Shown here: positions 6,570 to 11,317 of the stretch, in pieces | Numbering within the stretch: the stretch's first letter is position 1 | Layout of the letters: each line of letters begins with the position of its first letter | Assembly (NCBI GenBank): GCA_050747865.1 | Contig: JBOGJI010000055.1 | Span: 1 to 11,317, forward strand | Source of the DNA: JBOGJI01 sp050747865 | Lineage (GTDB): Bacteria; Acidobacteriota; Thermoanaerobaculia; Multivoradales; JAHEKO01 | DNA: 11,317 nt | Reading direction: 5' to 3' | Position numbers and translations under genes: made by a program | The notes under the pieces: generated by a model | What the model was told of the DNA's origin: nothing | The model's database searches: none | The model's input: only the letters and a program-made list of their open reading frames with translations

Positions 6570-6641
6570 GGCGAGGTGCGTTGACACGAGGAACCTCGGG
6601 TGAAGGATACACGTCGCCCCCTGGCCTTGCGCGGCTCGCAT

Positions 6642-6658
6642 GCACGGCTGTACCGTGC
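6642..6658. promoter_or_regulatory. Operator-like inverted repeat between arfB and DUF2182 gene
   Basis: GCACGG and CCGTGC flank the 5-nt spacer CTGTA, a perfect 17-bp inverted repeat in the 124-bp divergent intergenic region, 36 bp before the GTG of the DUF2182 gene. It could be a regulator site or chance in GC-rich DNA. No convincing promoter boxes were found around it. Confidence 0.25.
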
Positions 6659-6693
6659 GGCCTGGGCCGCCGACGGCGTCTGAGGTCGTCGCT

Positions 6694-7494
6694 GTGACCA
6701 GACGACCGCTCATGGGGTCTCCGATCGCTCTCGAATCCTTCCTCCGCAGGCCCGGGCTCGCTGTCCTTGCCGGGATCGTGGGCACGGTGGTCCTGTGCTG
6801 GCTGTATCTGGTCGCGGCGTCGCTGGACATGTACGGCCGCATGGACGGCCTGGCCGCCTGGATGATGCACGGCACCTGGGACGGCCGGTACTTCACGCTG
6901 ATATTCCTCATGTGGTCCGTGATGATGACCGGCATGATGCTGCCCAGCGCCGCTCCCACCATCCTCCACTACAGCGCGGCGGTGCGAAACGGATCGCAGC
7001 CGCGGCGGCCGGTGCTCCGCAGCTACGCCTTCGCCGGCGGCTATCTGCTCGTCTGGACGGGATTCAGCCTCGCCGCCACCCTGCTGCAATGGCGGCTGGC
7101 GGAGGCGGCCCTGCTGTCACCGATGATGGAGTCGGCGAGCCCCGTCTTCGCGGCGGTGCTGCTCATCGCCGCCGGCGCCTACCAGTGGACACCGCTCAAG
7201 CGCGCCTGTCTGGGAGAGTGTCGGTCCCCCATGGAGCACCTGTCGCTGCACTGGAGCCCCGGTGTGGGGGGAGCCCTCCGCATGGGCGTGAAGCACGGGC
7301 TGGCCTGCCTCGGCTGCTGCTGGGCCCTTATGCTCCTGCTCTTCGTCGGCGGCGTCATGAGCCTGCTGTGGATCGCGGGCATCACCCTCTTCGTGCTGCT
7401 GGAGAAGCTCGTTCCGTTCGGCGCCTGGAGCCGCCGAGTCAGTGGCCTCGTGCTCGCCGCCGGGGGTGTGTGGCTGCTCGTCACGGCGACGTGA
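6694..7494 (+). CDS. DUF2182 (COG5486) predicted metal-binding membrane protein
   Basis: A 266-residue polytopic inner-membrane protein of the DUF2182 family, described as predicted metal-binding but without an established function. GTG 6694 is taken as start because GAGG (6682-6685) lies 8 nt upstream; ATG 6712 and ATG 6640 have no ribosome site. Family signatures are the methionine-rich MWSVMMTGMMLPSAAPTI helix, YQWTPLKRACLGECRSP, and GLACLGCCWALMLLLFVGGV. About six membrane helices are visible, the last near the C-terminus (GLVLAAGGVWLLVTA). The Cys and Met residues in or beside helices are the likely metal ligands (inference). Members of this family are often next to a DUF1326 gene; none is present here. 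It diverges from arfB and converges on glk. Confidence 0.85.
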   Translation: MTRRPLMGSPIALESFLRRPGLAVLAGIVGTVVLCWLYLVAASLDMYGRMDGLAAWMMHGTWDGRYFTLIFLMWSVMMTGMMLPSAAPTILHYSAAVRNGSQPRRPVLRSYAFAGGYLLVWTGFSLAATLLQWRLAEAALLSPMMESASPVFAAVLLIAAGAYQWTPLKRACLGECRSPMEHLSLHWSPGVGGALRMGVKHGLACLGCCWALMLLLFVGGVMSLLWIAGITLFVLLEKLVPFGAWSRRVSGLVLAAGGVWLLVTAT

Positions 7495-7504
7495 TTGCCG
7501 GGCG

Positions 7505-7555
7505 GGCGGCCGGCAGAGACGCCGGCCGCCTCAGGCGTCGGGTGTCGCCCGACGC
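7505..7555. terminator. Tandem hairpins between convergent DUF2182 gene and glk
   Basis: Hairpin one: GGCGGCCGGC (7505-7514) and GCCGGCCGCC (7521-7530) form a perfect 10-bp stem with a 6-nt loop. Hairpin two: GCGTCGGG (7535-7542) and CCCGACGC (7548-7555) form a perfect 8-bp stem with a 5-nt loop and touch the glk stop codon. No T-run follows on either strand, so they may act as bidirectional, non-canonical terminators or as 3'-end stabilisers. They fill the whole gap between the two stop codons. Confidence 0.55.
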
Positions 7556-8548
7556 TCAGGCGTTTGAAGCCGCTAGCAGGGCGGCCCGGCGGCCGGCGCC
7601 GAGCAGCGCCGTCTTCGGGTTGCGCAGGACGTAGACCGGCACCGCCTCCAGGAAGCCGCGGAAGCGGCCTTTGTCGACGAAGCTGTCGAGGAAGCGGCCG
7701 GCACGCAGCTGGGGCAGGATCTTCGGCGGGATGCCGCCGCCCAGGTAGACGCCGCGGGTCGCCAGTGTGGCGAGCGCCAGATTGCCCGCCGCGGCGCCGA
7801 AGACATCGACGAACAGCTCTAGCGCCCGGACGCACGAGGGGCAGCGGCCGGTGGCCGCCGCCTCGCCGATCACGCGGCCCGGGTCGCAGCTCTCCTCCAG
7901 CTCGGCGAGCAGGGATGAATCGCCGGAGCGGCCGCTCCGTTCTCGAACGTACTGATAGAGGTGGACCAGGCCGGGCCCGGAGAGCACGCGCTCGAGGCTG
8001 ACGCTGCCGAAGCGCTCGGCGAGGAAGCGAAGCAGCCCGATCTCCTCCTCGTTGCGGGGGGCGAAGTCCATGTGACCCGCCTCCGAAGGGAGCGGCTCGC
8101 CCGCGCCGTCGGGACCCGGCAGGATCGCGGCTCCCAGGCCGGTGCCGGCGGCGAGCACCAAGGCGCTGCCGTCGTGGCGGGGACGCCCCGCCTGCAGGGT
8201 GACGACCTCGTCCTCGTTCAGCAGAGGGATGCCGGCCGCGGTGGCGACGAGATCGCCGATCAGCTCCAGGCGCGGGATGCCCGCCGCGCGGGCCAGCTCC
8301 TTGCCGTCGACGTTCCAGGGCAGATTCGGGGTCACCGCGTGGTTGTCGAGCACCGGGCCGGCGACCCCGAAACAAGCGGCTTCGAGAGTGCCCTCCGCGG
8401 TCTCCAGGAAGCTCGCGACGAGAGGCTCGATGCCCGGGAACTCGCGGCTCCGGAAGGTCGCCTCGCGTACCAGCCGCAAGCCCTCGGGCCGCCCCTCGAA
8501 CAGGGCCAGGGTGCTCTTGGTGCCACCGATGTCGGCCGCGAGGAGCAT
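7556..8548 (-). CDS. glk: Glucokinase (E. coli Glk type)
   Basis: A 330-residue cytosolic kinase that phosphorylates glucose with ATP to glucose-6-phosphate; the length fits the Glk family (PF02685). The phosphate loop is ADIGGTKS (residues 5-12). The catalytic Asp99 is in LELIGDLVATAAGI. AAGTGLGAA (133-141) is the second ATP motif. SEAGHMDFAPR (155-165) and LERVLSGPGL are hallmark glucokinase segments, and YLGGGIPPKI forms the adenosine motif. There is no ROK zinc motif (CxCGxxGC), which separates it from ROK glucokinases. ATG 8548 has no Shine-Dalgarno sequence; a promoter-like element ends just before it, so the message may be leaderless. It diverges from the glycoamylase-domain gene and would consume the glucose that gene's pathway delivers. 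Confidence 0.93.
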   Translation of the reverse strand: MLLAADIGGTKSTLALFEGRPEGLRLVREATFRSREFPGIEPLVASFLETAEGTLEAACFGVAGPVLDNHAVTPNLPWNVDGKELARAAGIPRLELIGDLVATAAGIPLLNEDEVVTLQAGRPRHDGSALVLAAGTGLGAAILPGPDGAGEPLPSEAGHMDFAPRNEEEIGLLRFLAERFGSVSLERVLSGPGLVHLYQYVRERSGRSGDSSLLAELEESCDPGRVIGEAAATGRCPSCVRALELFVDVFGAAAGNLALATLATRGVYLGGGIPPKILPQLRAGRFLDSFVDKGRFRGFLEAVPVYVLRNPKTALLGAGRRAALLAASNA

Positions 8549-8557
8549 CGCGGCTGC

Positions 8558-8586
8558 ATTGTTTCCCGAATGGTGCTTCGTCGCAA
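8558..8586 (-). promoter_or_regulatory. Candidate glk promoter
   Basis: Reading the minus strand, TTGCGA (8586-8581) and AACAAT (8563-8558) are separated by exactly 17 bp. The expected start point falls at or just before the glk ATG (8548), which fits the missing ribosome site. The match to sigma-70 boxes is only partial. Confidence 0.35.
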
Positions 8587-8592
8587 CTCGCC

Positions 8593-8621
8593 TTGACGGG
8601 GGGCGGAGGGGCTCATACCCT
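8593..8621 (+). promoter_or_regulatory. Candidate promoter of the glycoamylase-domain gene
   Basis: TTGACG (8593-8598, five of six consensus bases) is followed after 17 bp by TACCCT (8616-8621), which keeps the conserved first T, second A and last T of a -10 box. Transcription would begin near 8628, about 6 nt before ATG 8634, so the message would be nearly leaderless; no Shine-Dalgarno sequence precedes that ATG. Confidence 0.4.
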
Positions 8622-8633
8622 GCACCCGCGCCG

Positions 8634-10064
8634 ATGAGGAGGGCTCATCTTCTCTCCGTCATGCTCGCAGTCCTGGCGGCCGCCTGCGCCGCGCCGCTGG
8701 AGCGGCCGCCGGCATCGACTTCGACGCCCGCACCCGGGTCCTTCCTCGACGACCTGCAGCGGCGCACGTTCGACTTCTTCTGGGAGACGGCGAATCCGCA
8801 GAACGGGCTGGTACCCGATCGCTGGCCGTCACGGCCGTTCGCCAGCATCGCCGCGGTCGGCTTCGGGCTCACCGCCTACCCGCTGGGGGTCGAGCGCGGG
8901 TACGTGACCCGGCAGCAGGCGCGCGAGCGCGTGCTGGCGACGCTGCGGTTCTTCTGGCGGGCTCCCCAGGGTCCGGGGATGACCGCGGTCACCGGTTACA
9001 AGGGCTTCTTCTACCACTTCCTGGACATGGAGACCGGGCTGCGGTTCGAGGTGACCGAGCTGTCGACGATCGACACCACGCTGCTCATGGCGGGGGTCCT
9101 CTTCGTGCAGTCGTATTTCGACGGCGCCGACCCGGAGGAAGCGGAGATCCGGCGACTGGCCGACGCGCTCTACCGGCGCATCGAGTGGCCGTATTTCGAC
9201 CGCGACACAGAGGGAATCACCATGGCCTGGCACCCCGAGCCGGATCGGGCCTTCGGGCCGGGCCGCTGGCGGGGCTACGACGAGAGCATCATCCTGCACG
9301 TCCTCGCCCTGGGCTCCCCCACCCATCCGCCCGGCAAGGAGGTGTGGGATCGGTACACGAGCACCTACGAATGGGGTGAGCTCCACGGTCAGGAGTTCCT
9401 CCAGTTCGCACCGCTGTTCGGCCATCAGTACTCGCACGTGTGGATCGATTTCCGCGGCATCCGGGACGACTACATGCGCGGCCGCGGCATCGACTACTTC
9501 GAGAACAGCCGCCGCGCCACACTCGCGCAGCGGGCGTATGCGATCGACAACCCGATGGGCTGGCGCGACTACGGCACCCACATCTGGGGCCTCACGGCGT
9601 CGGATGGCCCGCTCGGCGCTACGCTCGAGGTGAACGGGACGCCGCGCCGGTTCTTCACCTATGCCGCGCGCGGCGCCGATTTCACCGAGGTGCGCGATGA
9701 TGGCACGATCGCACCCACGGCCGCGGGCGGATCGATCCCGTTCGCACCCGAAGTCACGATCCCCGCACTCGTCGAGATGCGCCGGCGCTACGGCGACCAT
9801 CTGTTCGGCGAGTATGGATTTCTCGATGCGTTCAACCCGACGTTCACGTTCACGGACGTGACACCGCAGCATGGCCGCGTAGTGCCGGGCTTCGGCTGGA
9901 TCGACGGCGACTACCTCGGCATCGACCAGGGTCCGATCCTGCTGATGCTCGAGAACCATCGCAGCGGGCTGGTGTGGGAGACCATGAAGCGCAACCCGTA
10001 CATCGTGCGCGGCCTGTGCCGCGCGGGGTTCACCGGCGGCTGGCTGGAGGGTCGCTGTGGCTGA
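8634..10064 (+). CDS. Glycoamylase-domain lipoprotein (PF10091, GH144-like), probable glucan hydrolase
   Basis: A 476-residue exported protein. The N-terminus MRRAHLLSVMLAVLAAAC is a lipoprotein signal with lipid-acceptor Cys18, followed by a Pro/Ser/Thr linker. From about residue 36 onward it is a single (alpha/alpha)6-type PF10091 domain: FDFFWETANP, GYKGFFYHFLDMETGLR, ELSTIDTTLLMAG (142-154), GYDESIILHVLALGSPTHP (214-232), LFGHQYSHVWIDFRGIRDDY (261-280), DYFENSRRATLAQRAYAI, and the C-terminal GWIDGDYLGIDQGP. Glu142, Asp147 and Glu217 are conserved-looking acidic candidates for catalysis. Characterised single-domain relatives in GH144 are endo-beta-1,2-glucanases; the same Pfam domain also occurs in cyclic glucan synthases, so the linkage is inferred. 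ATG 8634 gives the best lipoprotein signal. Its stop overlaps the start of the sugar-binding protein by 8 bp, so product and importer are coupled. Confidence 0.87.
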   Translation: MRRAHLLSVMLAVLAAACAAPLERPPASTSTPAPGSFLDDLQRRTFDFFWETANPQNGLVPDRWPSRPFASIAAVGFGLTAYPLGVERGYVTRQQARERVLATLRFFWRAPQGPGMTAVTGYKGFFYHFLDMETGLRFEVTELSTIDTTLLMAGVLFVQSYFDGADPEEAEIRRLADALYRRIEWPYFDRDTEGITMAWHPEPDRAFGPGRWRGYDESIILHVLALGSPTHPPGKEVWDRYTSTYEWGELHGQEFLQFAPLFGHQYSHVWIDFRGIRDDYMRGRGIDYFENSRRATLAQRAYAIDNPMGWRDYGTHIWGLTASDGPLGATLEVNGTPRRFFTYAARGADFTEVRDDGTIAPTAAGGSIPFAPEVTIPALVEMRRRYGDHLFGEYGFLDAFNPTFTFTDVTPQHGRVVPGFGWIDGDYLGIDQGPILLMLENHRSGLVWETMKRNPYIVRGLCRAGFTGGWLEGRCG

Positions 10065-11317
10065 GTCCGGCGCGCACCGGCAGCGGCGCAGCGGCGGACG
10101 TGCGGCTGTGGCGAACGCACTCGGTGCACTTCTGCTCATCGCACTGGTCGCGCCCGCGTGCGGGCCGCAGCGCACGGCTGGCGATGACGTCGTGATCAGC
10201 TTCTGGGCGATGGGGCGCGAGGGCGAAGTGGTGCAGGCGCTGGTCCCGGAATTCGAGCGGCGCAACCCGGGCCTGCGCGTGCGCGTGCAGCAGGTGCCGT
10301 GGACGGCCGCGCACGAGAAGCTGCTCACGGCGTTCGTCGGCGACGCCACCCCCGACGTGACGCAGCTCGGCAACACGTGGGTGCCGGAGTTCGCGGCACT
10401 CGGCGCGCTCGAGGAGCTCGGCCCCTGGATCGAACGCTCGAGCGAGATCGACGCGGCGGATTTCTTCCCCGGCATCTGGGCGACGAACGTGGTGGACGAA
10501 CGGGCGTACGGCGTGCCGTGGTACGTGGACACGCGCGTCGTCTTCTACCGAACCGATCTGCTCGCCGAAGCCGGCTATGACGAGATGCCGGACACATGGG
10601 GCGCGTGGCGCGAGGCGATGCGGCGCATGAAGCAGCAGATGGGGCCGGACCGCTACCCGATCCTGCTGCCGACCAACGAATGGCCGCAGCCGGTGATCTT
10701 CGGCATGCAGACGGGCAGCTCGCTGCTGCGCGACGGCGGCCGCTACGGCGCGTTCAGCGATGACCAGTTCCGCGAAGGCTTCGAGTTCTACGTCAGCCTG
10801 TTTCGCGAAGGCCTCGCCCCGGCCGTGAGCGCGGCCGAGATCTCGAACCGCTACCAGGAGTTCGCGCGCGGTAATATCGCAATGATGATCACCGGTCCGT
10901 GGGAGATCGGCGAGTTCGGCAACCGCATGCCGCCAGAGCTGCAGGACAGGTGGATGACCGCGCCGCTGCCGGGGCCGGACGGGCCCGGGGCATCGATGGC
11001 GGGCGGCTCGAGTCTCGTGCTGTTCCGCGACTCGCCGAACAGGGCGGCGGCGTGGCGGCTGATCGAATACCTGTCGCAGCCCGAACAGCAGGTCCGGTTC
11101 TACGAGCTGACGGGCGACCTGCCATCGAACCGCGCGGCGTGGACGAGTCCCGTGCTGACGGAGAACCGTCATGCGCGCGCATTCCAGCAGCAGCTCGAGC
11201 GGGTGCGGCCGCTGCCGCAGGTGCCGGAGGTGGAGCAGATCGTCACACGCGTGTTCGAGCACGGCGAGCGGGTCGTGCGCGGCCAGATGACGGTGGAGGA
11301 AGCACTCGCGGCACTCG
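10057..11317 (+). CDS. ABC transporter sugar-binding lipoprotein (family 1 extracellular solute-binding), 3' end outside
   Basis: About 420 codons are visible and open to the window edge; family members are close to this length, so little is missing. GTG 10057 is preceded by GGAGGG (10046-10051) at 5 nt and overlaps the upstream stop as GTGGCTGA. An arginine-rich n-region, the core ALGALLLIALV and APAC with Cys35 mark a lipoprotein signal. The mature part has family 1 binding-protein features: VVISFWAMGREGE, VVQALVPEFERRNPGL, KLLTAFVGDATPDVTQLG, YGVPWYVDTRVVFYRTDLL, EFARGNIAMMITGPWEIG, MAGGSSLVLFRDSPN and AAWRLIEYLSQPEQQ. It delivers a sugar, probably the oligosaccharide made by the overlapping glycoamylase-domain protein, to permeases expected just downstream. 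Threonine is mostly ACG (about 12 of 19), unlike the middle genes. The substrate is inferred from context only. Confidence 0.92.
   Translation, partial: MAESGAHRQRRSGGRAAVANALGALLLIALVAPACGPQRTAGDDVVISFWAMGREGEVVQALVPEFERRNPGLRVRVQQVPWTAAHEKLLTAFVGDATPDVTQLGNTWVPEFAALGALEELGPWIERSSEIDAADFFPGIWATNVVDERAYGVPWYVDTRVVFYRTDLLAEAGYDEMPDTWGAWREAMRRMKQQMGPDRYPILLPTNEWPQPVIFGMQTGSSLLRDGGRYGAFSDDQFREGFEFYVSLFREGLAPAVSAAEISNRYQEFARGNIAMMITGPWEIGEFGNRMPPELQDRWMTAPLPGPDGPGASMAGGSSLVLFRDSPNRAAAWRLIEYLSQPEQQVRFYELTGDLPSNRAAWTSPVLTENRHARAFQQQLERVRPLPQVPEVEQIVTRVFEHGERVVRGQMTVEEALAAL

Noticed and set aside
6570..6962. Longer minus-strand start for arfB, adding over 100 residues
   Set aside because: The extra N-terminal part overlaps the start of the DUF2182 gene in antisense, has no family similarity, and ArfB proteins are about 140 residues.
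8142..8633. Upstream extension of the glycoamylase-domain gene in the same frame
   Set aside because: It lies antisense within glk, has no domain, and would bury the lipoprotein signal that begins at 8634.

Overview
The window is GC-rich bacterial DNA with dense genes on both strands and no RNA genes, CRISPR array or transposase that I can see. The secreted protein at 568-3243 combines a propeller, a choice-of-anchor-D-like Ig domain and a cysteine-patterned SLH module (GC...YCP...QMAVF). I associate that architecture with Acidobacteriota of the Thermoanaerobaculia type. This is inference from protein style; the sequence alone does not fix the taxon.

Left part (1-3681, plus strand). After the last codons of an upstream gene comes a short stretch with two overlapping palindromes. 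Next is a small secreted protein that carries half of an SLH-like motif and a mini collagen-like tail. The large SLH surface protein follows 23 bp later, with a seven-blade beta-propeller apparently inserted inside an Ig-like domain. Directly behind it lies the C-terminal half of a 1-Cys peroxiredoxin that has lost its catalytic half and has an internal in-frame gap. A strong GC hairpin ends this transcription unit.

Middle part (3682-7558). A TVP38/TMEM64-family membrane protein overlaps by 8 bp a FAD/NAD(P) pyridine nucleotide-disulfide oxidoreductase of the 'mercuric reductase-like' group; the latter lacks the mercury ligands of true MerA. Convergent to them is an ArfB-type ribosome rescue hydrolase on the minus strand. 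Divergent from arfB is a DUF2182 cysteine-rich membrane protein, separated from the convergent glk by two back-to-back hairpins.

Right part (7556-11317). Glucokinase (minus) and a GH144/glycoamylase-domain lipoprotein (plus) diverge from an 85-bp intergenic region with plausible promoters facing both ways. The glycoamylase gene overlaps by 8 bp an ABC-transporter sugar-binding lipoprotein that runs off the window. Together these suggest extracytoplasmic cleavage of a glucan (beta-1,2-glucan is the best guess), uptake of the oligosaccharides and phosphorylation of the released glucose. Threonine codon use changes from ACC-rich in the middle genes to ACG-rich in the binding protein, hinting that the sugar locus has a different history.

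Nothing here is clearly a new defence or mobile system. The most unusual items are the half-SLH/collagen mini-protein, the nested propeller protein, the peroxiredoxin remnant and the MerA-like enzyme without mercury ligands.
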